19,340 bases of DNA, taken from positions 1-19,340 of the forward strand of contig CAZTGM010000033.1 of the NCBI GenBank assembly GCA_964613235.1, read 5' to 3'. Both the position numbers and the translations under genes were made by a program. Positions 1 through 6,106 of the stretch are shown one piece after another (the stretch's first letter is position 1; every line of letters starts with the position of its first letter). Source of the DNA: J005 sp964613235. Its GTDB lineage: Bacteria > Pseudomonadota > Zetaproteobacteria > Mariprofundales > Mariprofundaceae. Under the pieces are notes generated by a model, which saw nothing but the letters and a program-made list of their open reading frames with translations, had not been told where the DNA came from and did no database searches.

Positions 1-55
1 CCCTGGCCTTATGTGCCTTTATCAGCCGACCTTCTTTTGCACATCAGGCCACTAG

Positions 56-76
56 GGCCTGTTAACACTAATTTCG
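56..76 (+). repeat. Left terminal inverted repeat of the MITE
   Basis: A perfect 21-bp match to the reverse complement of 299-319. The target-site copy CTAG lies immediately outside at 52-55. Similarity continues imperfectly for a few bases inward. Confidence 0.9.
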
Positions 77-298
77 ATGGCGTCGATTAGGCTATTTTTG
101 TGGCCCTGCAAGGCTTCGCAAGCGTAGCGTGCTTGATGCACGTAAGCTTTCGGCAACGCAGCAGGACGGAAAAATAGCCAATCCCTTCGGGCTGCGCTTC
201 AAATAAGGCCACTCGGCGTTGCTCGGAATTTGTTTGGAGGCACCAAACTTCATCTCTCGCGCCTTGATTGGCCTCATTTGGAGCGGCAGCGCCAACAC

Positions 299-319
299 CG
301 AAATTAGTGTTAACAGGCC
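299..319 (-). repeat. Right terminal inverted repeat of the MITE
   Basis: The exact reverse complement of 56-76. The second target-site copy CTAG follows at 320-323. Confidence 0.9.
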
Positions 320-360
320 CTAGTTGTTGGCATCATTGTTCCGAGAGATCACTTTAAGTC

Positions 361-534
361 ATGGTAAGGACCGCAAGCGTTATCACACCGGGAGTCCCGC
401 ATCATGGTGTTCGCAGGATAGAAACCTTCTTTGATGATAAAAACTATTTATGGTGGAGCCGTTTTGCCTCGTTCCCGATGGATGAAGATGACCTTCTGGG
501 CAGCACGCGCTATATCGATCTGAATCCGGTTTGA
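361..534 (+). pseudogene. Remnant of a REP-associated tyrosine transposase (RAYT, Y1/IS200-like)
   Basis: An ATG at 361 opens a 57-codon frame whose start, MVRTASVITPGVPHHG, matches the usual RAYT N-terminus (consensus like MARxARxxxPGVPHHV). It continues with ETFFDDKNYL, the segment just after the first beta strand in that family, then jumps to SRFASFPMDEDDLLGSTRYI and DLNPV, which resembles the late RYIELNPVRA motif. The middle part, including the catalytic HUH (HxH) motif, and the C-terminus with the catalytic tyrosine are missing. After the stop, another frame near 537-557 reads KDDTLVK, similar to the RAYT tail, suggesting a second lesion. The product should be inactive as a nuclease. 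Identification rests on motif memory, not on a search. The 535-663 stretch that follows holds no other recognisable gene. Confidence 0.7.
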
Positions 535-663
535 GCAAGGATGATACATTGGTGAAAGACGTCAAAGTATCAGGTGATGACTTGCTGCAATGCTCTGCTG
601 ATTTGGTAGTCATCTACAATGAGTATTCCACGTCTTCTATGGATTAAAATCTTATGGAAAAGA

Positions 664-1314
664 TCAACGCTCGTAATGCAAAACAGAACCACGGAAAGGC
701 CGGGACAGATATGTGGTATGGCCAACATCTTGCTGCTCCAGTGTATAACCCCGATCAGCCATCGCCCTGTTAAAGCGTGTCCGTCGGCCGCGCCCGGGAT
801 CAACAATAATGACCTTGCAATGCCGGTTGGCATGCGCATCAATAAAACGGGCCAGCAAGTCAACATGATCCGGCTCATAAAGCAGGTCGCTGCCGACAAT
901 CAGATCAAACCGACCCAGACGTTGATCTTCATCGCCCCACCCTGTTCGCACAAACGGGATGCTTGCGCCATCATTCAGGCTGACATTTCGTCGCAAAAAG
1001 GCTTCTGCCTCAGGATGACAATCGGTGGCCGTAATATCCGCCTGGCGGTAGTTGAGCACCAGGCTGGCCAGCGCAATACCGCAACCTACTTCCATAATAC
1101 GCAAACCCTCGATGGCATAATCCTGCATCAGATGCGCCAGAACCTTGCCGGACGGCCAGATAACCCCGAACAACGGCCAGGATGCAGATGAAATCCCCAG
1201 TTGTTCCGCGACGCCGTATTCATCGGCATATTGCTGACAATCACGCAACGTGCGCACATGAATATCCATATTGTTAAATTCAATGGTTTGATAGCGAACG
1301 CGCAGTGCAGACAT
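664..1314 (-). CDS. Class I SAM-dependent methyltransferase (Methyltransf_16/METTL21-like)
   Basis: A 216-residue protein with a Rossmann methyltransferase core. Motif I is IMEVGCGIALAS at residues 73-84, the acidic ribose-binding position is D98 in TATDCHPEA, and the post-core motif is FDLIVGSDLLYE at 136-147. The SD(L)LYE signature is typical of the Methyltransf_16 group, which includes protein lysine methyltransferases and proteins annotated as nicotinamide N-methyltransferase-like. The substrate cannot be read from the sequence; a protein side chain is plausible. The start was set at 1314 because AGGAG lies 4 bases upstream; an in-frame ATG at 1362 would add 16 residues without a comparable ribosome site. 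It lies 87 bp downstream of the DUF4442 gene on the same strand, so the two may share a transcript that begins in the HxlR operator region. Confidence 0.8.
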   Translation of the reverse strand: MSALRVRYQTIEFNNMDIHVRTLRDCQQYADEYGVAEQLGISSASWPLFGVIWPSGKVLAHLMQDYAIEGLRIMEVGCGIALASLVLNYRQADITATDCHPEAEAFLRRNVSLNDGASIPFVRTGWGDEDQRLGRFDLIVGSDLLYEPDHVDLLARFIDAHANRHCKVIIVDPGRGRRTRFNRAMADRGYTLEQQDVGHTTYLSRPFRGSVLHYER

Positions 1315-1401
1315 GGGACTCCTGTCGATACGCAGATACGACACACCACGCATTTCAGCCACCCTACATCATTCAGCGCCCGTTCACATCACCAAAAACC
1401 A

Positions 1402-1884
1402 TTATGCAACTGCGGACCCCTCAGGCCGAATGGCAACCGTGTTACGAATACGCGTACATACCTGGCCGTCCGCACGTACATAATGCATGTCGAAACATGG
1501 CGTAGCCCGCCCTGTCACTGCCAGTTCGCGACGAATATCATCCCGTTGCCGGGCGGGAAAATTGAATGTCAGCAACAAATCCGAATTGCCTGCATGAACA
1601 AAATCCAGTTCCAGCTTCCTCGTGGCCACCCGATATCCCGGAAAACATTTCAAACAGGCCAGTGCCGGTATCGGGTCCGCCAGACATGCCTGAAAGCCCC
1701 CGAACATATTACCCTTTGCATTGGCAGACAGCCATGTCAGCGGCAACCGAATGCGCACGTGATGCCAATGCGCATCCAGTTCAAGCACCTTGATACGCAT
1801 CAGCCAGAATGGCGGAAAATACTCCAGACGCCTGCGCTCGGACAGAAAACGCATACGTGCCAATATCCGTACCATACTGCCCAT
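1402..1884 (-). CDS. DUF4442 / PaaI-like hotdog-fold thioesterase-like protein
   Basis: A 160-residue protein. Residues 55-74 contain NAKGNMFGGF followed by ACLADPIPAL. This is the DUF4442 signature, in which N..G.MFGG and the following AD-P-PAL helix form the hotdog active-site region. The family is related to acyl-CoA thioesterases such as PaaI and YiiD; activity on a specific acyl-CoA is not demonstrated. The start at 1884 is supported by GGAGGG ending 6 bases upstream. Further ATGs at residues 4 and 11 have no such site. The gene is divergent from the HxlR regulator (1986) and is the likely regulated partner. The methyltransferase follows on the same strand. Confidence 0.75.
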   Translation of the reverse strand: MGSMVRILARMRFLSERRRLEYFPPFWLMRIKVLELDAHWHHVRIRLPLTWLSANAKGNMFGGFQACLADPIPALACLKCFPGYRVATRKLELDFVHAGNSDLLLTFNFPARQRDDIRRELAVTGRATPCFDMHYVRADGQVCTRIRNTVAIRPEGSAVA

Positions 1885-1901
1885 AGTTTGCCCTCCACCA
1901 T

Positions 1902-1969
1902 AAGGTTTCTTCAGGAAACCTTATTAAAGGTTTATTTAATAAACCGTCTATTGGTTCCTTATAGAAACC
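1902..1969. promoter_or_regulatory. Triple palindromic operator array between DUF4442 gene and hxlR-type gene
   Basis: Three related inverted repeats lie in the 101-bp divergent region: 1902-1922 (AAGGTTTCTTC-AGGAAACCTT, one mismatch pair), 1929-1945 (GGTTTATT-T-AATAAACC, perfect) and 1953-1969 (GGTTCCTTATAGAAACC, partial). The shared half-site is GGTTT/AAACC. Their centres, near 1912, 1937 and 1961, are 24-25 bp apart. Such dyads next to a dimeric winged-helix regulator are the expected binding sites, so autoregulation plus control of the thioesterase gene is inferred. Binding itself is not shown. Confidence 0.65.
1921..1950 (-). promoter_or_regulatory. Candidate sigma-70 promoter for the DUF4442 gene
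   Basis: On the minus strand TAGACG (1950-1945) and TAATAA (1926-1921) are separated by 18 bases. The perfect central palindrome occupies the spacer and a second palindrome lies just downstream, so a bound regulator would block polymerase. This is a pattern match only. Confidence 0.35.
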
Positions 1970-1979
1970 ATGATAGTAT
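1951..1979 (+). promoter_or_regulatory. Candidate sigma-70 promoter for the HxlR-type regulator, possibly leaderless
   Basis: TTGGTT (1951-1956) and TAGTAT (1974-1979) are separated by 17 bases. The third palindrome overlaps the -35 box and the spacer. Transcription would start about 7 bases after the -10 box, at or beside the ATG at 1986. No Shine-Dalgarno sequence precedes that ATG, so a leaderless mRNA fits. Confidence 0.4.
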
Positions 1980-1985
1980 GCCCAC

Positions 1986-2471
1986 ATGAGCATCCCATCC
2001 AGCTGCCCCGTCGACGGGCTTCTTCACTCACTCCCGGATCGCTGGAGTTTTCTCATTGTACGCGATCTGTTTTATGGCATCCGCCGTTTTGATGCACTGC
2101 AAACACATCTCAGCATCTCAAAGAAAACACTGGCGGCCCGACTAAAACAACTTGAACAGTCGCATATTCTGCAGCGCGTCCCCTATCAGCAGCGCCCGCT
2201 ACGCCATGAATACCGCCTGAGTGCCAAAGGGCAGGCCCTGTTTCCCGTTATCATTGCCATGGCCAACTGGGGTAATCGCTGGCTGGATCACGCCCCGTCA
2301 TTACAACTGTATCATGCGCCATGCAAGCAACCGATCGAGACCCCCTGGATTTGTCACCATTGCCGCCAGCCTATCACTCCCGCCCGCGTAACAATCAAGG
2401 CTGGCCCGGGCGCTGATACCGGGGACATTCACGCCCTGCAACAGGCAAAACGCAAATCAGCAGCGCGCTAA
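1986..2471 (+). CDS. HxlR/DUF24-family winged-helix transcriptional regulator
   Basis: A 161-residue protein. Residues 7-85 are a typical HxlR domain: CPVDGLLHSLPDRWSFLIVRDL, then FDALQTHLSISKKTLAARLKQLE (recognition helix region) and the wing with HEYRLSAKG. Cys7 sits where DUF24 proteins such as YodB carry the conserved N-terminal redox/electrophile-sensing cysteine. The C-terminal extension has C113, C123 and C126 (CHHC) followed by a GPGA motif, a zinc-ribbon-like tail seen in longer HxlR proteins. It is therefore likely a dimeric repressor responding to electrophile or redox signals; the inducer is unknown. The start at 1986 has no ribosome binding site, and upstream ATGs (1970, 1978) are out of frame. 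The gene is convergent with the helicase gene, with only 7 bp between the stop codons. Confidence 0.88.
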   Translation: MSIPSSCPVDGLLHSLPDRWSFLIVRDLFYGIRRFDALQTHLSISKKTLAARLKQLEQSHILQRVPYQQRPLRHEYRLSAKGQALFPVIIAMANWGNRWLDHAPSLQLYHAPCKQPIETPWICHHCRQPITPARVTIKAGPGADTGDIHALQQAKRKSAAR

Positions 2472-2478
2472 CCCGCCA

Positions 2479-3783
2479 TCAGGCCTTTTGCCGCCGGCGT
2501 TGCGGCCGACGCCGCGAGTTGCCGCATCGCGGTGATGATCCGCCACGATGCCCGCCCTGATGGCAAACTACGGCATCGCCCTTCTTCATACCTTCCGGGA
2601 ATGCATCCGGATGGGTCGGCTCACCGATATCCAGCAATAATTTCGTTACTGGCTCAAGCGGAATCGAATGCCCGATATACGCCTCAATATCTGGCAAGCC
2701 GAAACAGAAACGCTCACAAGAAAACGAAATAGCATGCCCCGTTGCACCAGCCCGGGCCGTTCGCCCGATACGATGCACATAATTCTCGGCATCCTCCGGC
2801 AAATCATAGTTGTAAACATGGGTTACATCGTCGATATGCAGCCCCCGGCTGGCAACATCCGTGGCCACCAGCAGATGCAACGCACCTTCGGAGAATTCCT
2901 TCAGGATGCGCATACGCTTTTTCTGCTGCACATCGCCTGACAATATACCGACAGCAAAGCCATAACGCGCCAGCTGCAGTGCCACTTTCTCCCCGGTACG
3001 CTTTTCATTGATAAAAACCATGCCCCGCCGCACCTGATCCCGCCGCAACAGAGAAATCAACAGCGGCAGCTTCTCATCCATCGCCGTGTGATACATGACC
3101 TCACTAACCCCGGATGCCGTCACATCGCCGGCTTCGGCGCGTAATTTGACCGGATTGTTCATGTGCTCATAGGCCAGCTCCAGCACCCGATGCGATAATG
3201 TGGCGGAAAACATCAGCGATTGCCGCTCGTGGTATTTGGGCAACCGCCGCATCAGGAACCGCAGATCCTTGATAAAGCCAAGATCGAACATGCGATCCGC
3301 TTCATCAATCACCAGCATCTCCGTCAGACGCAACGAATAACACCGCTTTTTCAGATAATCGATGAGCCGCCCCGGCGTACCGATCAGAATATCCACTCCA
3401 TGCTGAAACGCATTTTGCTGTTTCTCATAGTCCACGCCGCCATACACCGCATGCAGCCTGATATCGGAAAACTTTGTCAGCCGTTCCGCATCACGCTGAA
3501 TCTGCACCACCAGTTCACGCGTCGGCGCAATAATGATGGCTCGCGGATGATGCGCCTGTCGCCCCTCTCTGACAGGGCTGGTCAGCAAATGCTGAATGAT
3601 CGTAATCAGAAAGGTGGCCGTCTTGCCCGTGCCGGTACGGCCCTGTCCGGCAATGTCCTTGCCCGCAAGTGCAGCAGGAAGCGCCACCTGCTGCACCGGT
3701 GTAAGCTCGGTGAAACCCATCGCATCAATGGCTTTCAGCAGTGGCTCTGCCAGGTTCAATTCACTAAATAATGTTGTTTGCAT
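2479..3783 (-). CDS. rhlB: DEAD-box ATP-dependent RNA helicase, RhlB-like
   Basis: A 434-residue protein with the full DEAD-box set: Q motif GFTELTPVQ (23-31), motif I GRTGTGKT (48-55), Ia PTREL (87-91), TPGR (136-139), II DEAD (160-163), III SAT (193-195), V ATDVASRGLHIDDV (307-320) and VI HRIGRTAR (337-344). The tail is Arg-rich and basic (residues 411-434), as in RNA helicases that use it to bind RNA. The AYIG-HSIPLEPV segment after the core resembles RhlB, which works with RNase E in mRNA decay in enteric bacteria. Subfamily assignment by eye is less sure than the family. The open frame runs on upstream to 4002, but that extension is the antisense of the tRNA and should not be included. 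The chosen start at 3783 gives MQTTLFSELNL, the usual beginning. Confidence 0.9.
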   Translation of the reverse strand: MQTTLFSELNLAEPLLKAIDAMGFTELTPVQQVALPAALAGKDIAGQGRTGTGKTATFLITIIQHLLTSPVREGRQAHHPRAIIIAPTRELVVQIQRDAERLTKFSDIRLHAVYGGVDYEKQQNAFQHGVDILIGTPGRLIDYLKKRCYSLRLTEMLVIDEADRMFDLGFIKDLRFLMRRLPKYHERQSLMFSATLSHRVLELAYEHMNNPVKLRAEAGDVTASGVSEVMYHTAMDEKLPLLISLLRRDQVRRGMVFINEKRTGEKVALQLARYGFAVGILSGDVQQKKRMRILKEFSEGALHLLVATDVASRGLHIDDVTHVYNYDLPEDAENYVHRIGRTARAGATGHAISFSCERFCFGLPDIEAYIGHSIPLEPVTKLLLDIGEPTHPDAFPEGMKKGDAVVCHQGGHRGGSSPRCGNSRRRPQRRRQKA

Positions 3784-3862
3784 GCGCCTATGGTAGGAGA
3801 ATATCAGGCAAAGTGCATCCTTCGCCTTAGATATGCAACCGCCTGACCGAATATACAGGCCA

Positions 3863-3891
3863 TTGCCATGCATTACGCGCCTGACTAGCTT
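3863..3891 (+). promoter_or_regulatory. Candidate promoter for tRNA-bolA-grx
   Basis: TTGCCA (3863-3868), a 17-base spacer, then TAGCTT (3886-3891). It lies about 22 bases before the tRNA. A TTGCC...GGCAA inverted repeat (about 3890-3906) lies between it and the tRNA 5' end. The -10 box is a weak match. Confidence 0.3.
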
Positions 3892-3913
3892 GCCGCATCT
3901 GGCAACAAAGCGC

Positions 3914-3990
3914 GGGCCCATGGCGCAATTGGTTAGCGCTACCGGCTCATAACCGGTTGGTTCCAGGTTCGAGTCCTGGTGGGCCCACCA
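3914..3990 (+). tRNA. tRNA with CAU anticodon, probably tRNA-Ile2 (lysidine-modified)
   Basis: A 77-nt cloverleaf. The acceptor strands are GGGCCCA and TGGGCCC with an encoded CCA at 3988-3990. The anticodon stem ACCGG (3941-3945) pairs with CCGGT (3953-3957). The loop CTCATAA places anticodon CAT at 3948-3950. The T arm contains GGTTCGAGTCC. CAU can be elongator Met, initiator Met or Ile2. The paired first acceptor base (G1-C72) argues against an initiator. The GGGCCCA acceptor and the ACCGG/CCGGT anticodon stem look more like Ile2 genes read by TilS than elongator Met, but this is a judgement. It lies 17 bp upstream of bolA and may share its transcript. Confidence 0.95.
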
Positions 3991-4007
3991 ATTAAAAGGC
4001 ATATAGC

Positions 4008-4244
4008 ATGAGCAATCAGATTCAGGCAGAAGAACTTGAGCGACTGATCAAACAGTCCATTCCTGATGCAGAGGTCAAGGTACACCTGTTCTCAGGTGAT
4101 GACCATTTTGAAATGGAGGTTGCCTCTGCATCGTTTGCCGGCCTGAGCAAAATTGCCCAACACAAAAAAGTCTACGCCGCACTGGGCGACCACATGCAGG
4201 GAAACATCCATGCTCTGGCGCTGAAGACACGCATCAAAACCTGA
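4008..4244 (+). CDS. BolA-family protein (IbaG/YrbA-like)
   Basis: A 78-residue protein, the short BolA size. The conserved C-terminal block is QHKKVYAAL...MQGNIHALALKT, with the invariant histidine at H68 that helps coordinate a shared [2Fe-2S] cluster. There is no cysteine in the protein, so it is the His-ligand class like IbaG. BolA proteins bind CGFS monothiol glutaredoxins and act in iron-sulfur trafficking and iron regulation. The very next gene is such a glutaredoxin, 12 bp downstream, which fits a heterocomplex. The ribosome site is weak (AAAAGG, 8 bases upstream). Confidence 0.92.
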   Translation: MSNQIQAEELERLIKQSIPDAEVKVHLFSGDDHFEMEVASASFAGLSKIAQHKKVYAALGDHMQGNIHALALKTRIKT

Positions 4245-4256
4245 ATGGAGGTTACC

Positions 4257-4589
4257 ATGTCCAACGATATCCTGAATCAAATCGACAAGGCCGTAAAAGA
4301 ACACGACATCATCCTGTTCATGAAAGGCACACCGGAATTTCCCCAGTGCGGCTTCTCGCAGCGCGTGGCATCCATTCTGGACGGCTTCGGTGTTCGCTAT
4401 GTCGCCGTCAACGTCCTGCTGGATCCGGCCGTACGCCAGGGCATCAAAGATTACAGTGACTGGCCGACCATTCCCCAACTCTATATCGGCGGCGAATTTA
4501 TCGGCGGTTGTGATATCGTCTCGGAAATGTATGAAAGCGGTGAACTGAAAACCCTGCTTGAGCCGTACATCCAGGCCCCCGATGTATAA
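4257..4589 (+). CDS. grxD: Monothiol CGFS glutaredoxin (Grx4/GrxD type)
   Basis: A 110-residue single-domain protein. CGFS active site is at residues 31-34 in FPQCGFSQR, the glutathione-binding WPTIPQLYI is at 69-77, and GGCDI is at 83-87. This class does not reduce disulfides efficiently; it carries a glutathione-ligated [2Fe-2S] cluster as a homodimer or with BolA. The start at 4257 was preferred over the in-frame ATG at 4245 because GGAGG (4247-4251) lies 5 bases upstream. It follows bolA directly. Confidence in family is very high. Confidence 0.95.
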   Translation: MSNDILNQIDKAVKEHDIILFMKGTPEFPQCGFSQRVASILDGFGVRYVAVNVLLDPAVRQGIKDYSDWPTIPQLYIGGEFIGGCDIVSEMYESGELKTLLEPYIQAPDV

Positions 4590-4677
4590 TTATCACTTGA
4601 ATTAAGGTTCAGAAAAGTCTATAAATATGCATGTAAATGTCTTGCTTTGACTCCTCTTCTCGCCCATCCATGCCGGA

Positions 4678-4705
4678 TTACCTCCGGAAACGGACAGCAT
4701 ATAAT
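4678..4705 (+). promoter_or_regulatory. Candidate promoter for the rpoN-PTS operon
   Basis: A perfect TATAAT -10 box is at 4700-4705. The best -35 match is poor (TTACCT at 4678-4683, 16-base spacer). Transcription would begin near 4712, giving a leader of only about 15 nt that starts at the AGGAG ribosome site (4712-4716). The 137-bp gap after grx holds no clear terminator. Confidence 0.45.
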
Positions 4706-4726
4706 CGGAGCAGGAGCATTTAACGC

Positions 4727-6103
4727 ATGAAGGCCACGCTGCAAACCACCCTCAACCAGCGTCTGACACTGACGCCGCAGTTGTCGCTGAGCCTCAAAAT
4801 CCTCGCCATGAACCGGATCGAGCTGGATCATTATCTGGAAGAATGTATCGAGCGAAATCCCATGCTGGAAAGCCTTCCGCCACAAAATGAAGCCGAAAAT
4901 GAACCGGAAGCTCCACGCAGGGAAGTCGCCGACCAGGCCGGAGACAATCGCTGGGAGCGGCTATATCAACGCGGCAACGAGTCCTATGACCGCATGGCGC
5001 ATATTCAGGATCAGCCGACGCTTTGCGAGGCATTGCACCTGCAACTGGATCAGCAGCCGATGTCCGATGATGAGCGTATTCTGGCGCATGCCATCGTCGA
5101 TTCGCTGGACGATGACGGCTTATTCCGCGCTGACCCCGCTGCATTTTCAACCGAACACGGCATTGATGAAATGCAGCTGGAGCACGTCCTTACCCAATAT
5201 ATCCAGACCTTGGAGCCGGCCGGCATCGGCGCACGCGACATCACCGAATGTCTGCTGTTGCAGCTGGACCCGGCCAATCCTGCCGATCGGAATGCACGCA
5301 TGTTGTTACTTCACTTCCAGCATCTGCTCGGTGAAGATGAAACAACACTGCTCAAGGCCAGCGGGCTTCAGCCTGAACAATTACGCGCAGCCATGGAGCG
5401 CATGCGACGGCTGGATCCGTTCCCCGGCCATGATCTTGGTGGACAACAAGGTCATATCTACGTGGAACCCGAAATCCTGTTCATCAAGAACGCGACGGGT
5501 GGCATCGATGTGGAAATTCCACGTTCGGCATTCCACCGCATTCATCTCAACCAGCGCTGGCAGAATGCGCAATGGAGTGGTGCGGACAAAAAATTCGTCG
5601 ATACCGCCATGCAGGAAGCCAACTGGATTATCCATGGCCTGACCCAGCGCAGGGAAACGCTGATGAAGCTGGGGCTCTGCCTGGCCAGGCGTCAGAAAAG
5701 ATTGCTGGATATCGGCTTTCTCGGCATCAAGCCGCTCACCATGCGCGAAGTTGCCGAAGAACTGGGCATGCATGAGTCGACGATTTCCAGGGTGGTGCAG
5801 GGTAAATATGCCGCCACACCGGTGGGCACCATGCCATTAAAGGCATTTTTTTCCACTGGACTACAGACCCGTAGCGGTGGCACGATTTCATCATTCCGTG
5901 TCCAGCAACGCATCAAGGCGCTGATTGACTCGGAACATGCAGAAAAACCGATATCGGATCAACAGATTGCGGAAAAATTGCAGCATGAGGGTATTGAGAT
6001 TGCCCGGCGTACAGTCGCCAAATATCGTGAGCAAATCGGGCTGCCTTCAAGCAGCCAGCGGCGGCGGGCCGCAAAAAGCCGTCAAAACCAAATGCGGAGG
6101 TAA
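4727..6103 (+). CDS. rpoN: RNA polymerase sigma-54 factor RpoN
   Basis: A 458-residue protein, slightly shorter than the E. coli form. Region I (1-50) begins LQTTLNQRLTLTPQLSLSLK and ends ERNPMLE, the activator-responsive segment. An acidic linker (51-70) follows, then the core-binding domain (about 100-300). The helix-turn-helix LTMREVAEELGMHESTISRV is at 337-356. The invariant RpoN box ARRTVAKYRE is at 426-435 and contacts the -24 element. The start at 4727 follows AGGAG with a rather long 10-base gap. It heads the operon; hpf begins 3 bp after its stop. In many proteobacteria lptB lies upstream of rpoN, but here the preceding gene is grx. Confidence 0.97.
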   Translation: MKATLQTTLNQRLTLTPQLSLSLKILAMNRIELDHYLEECIERNPMLESLPPQNEAENEPEAPRREVADQAGDNRWERLYQRGNESYDRMAHIQDQPTLCEALHLQLDQQPMSDDERILAHAIVDSLDDDGLFRADPAAFSTEHGIDEMQLEHVLTQYIQTLEPAGIGARDITECLLLQLDPANPADRNARMLLLHFQHLLGEDETTLLKASGLQPEQLRAAMERMRRLDPFPGHDLGGQQGHIYVEPEILFIKNATGGIDVEIPRSAFHRIHLNQRWQNAQWSGADKKFVDTAMQEANWIIHGLTQRRETLMKLGLCLARRQKRLLDIGFLGIKPLTMREVAEELGMHESTISRVVQGKYAATPVGTMPLKAFFSTGLQTRSGGTISSFRVQQRIKALIDSEHAEKPISDQQIAEKLQHEGIEIARRTVAKYREQIGLPSSSQRRRAAKSRQNQMRR

Positions 6104-6106
6104 TCT

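Larger units (their letters stand above)
56..319. mobile_element. MITE-like non-autonomous element with 21-bp terminal inverted repeats
   Basis: The ends are perfect 21-bp inverted repeats: 56-76, starting GGCCTGTTAACACTAATTTC, and 299-319, its exact reverse complement. They are bracketed by CTAG at 52-55 and CTAG at 320-323, which reads as a 4-bp target duplication. The 264-bp body has no convincing coding region. It has internal hairpin-forming pairs: GGCTATTTTT at 90-99 with AAAAATAGCC at 170-179, AAATAAGGCC (about 201-210) with an imperfect partner near 270-279, and a short GTTTGG/CCAAAC stem near 232-248. A CTAG-type duplication is typical of IS5-group transposases, so an IS5-family helper is a reasonable inference. 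No transposase that could mobilise it is present in the window. The structural call is firm; the family is not. Confidence 0.85.

Noticed and set aside
92..298. 68-codon minus-strand frame inside the MITE
   Set aside because: It is fully inside the inverted-repeat element, consists of its hairpin arms, and matches no known protein pattern.
1201..1989. 262-codon plus-strand frame
   Set aside because: Shadow of the thioesterase and methyltransferase genes; it would run antisense through both, and its sequence is low-quality with many Cys/His/Arg.
3784..4002. N-terminal extension of the helicase
   Set aside because: It translates the antisense strand of the tRNA, a well-known annotation artefact; the helicase begins at 3783.
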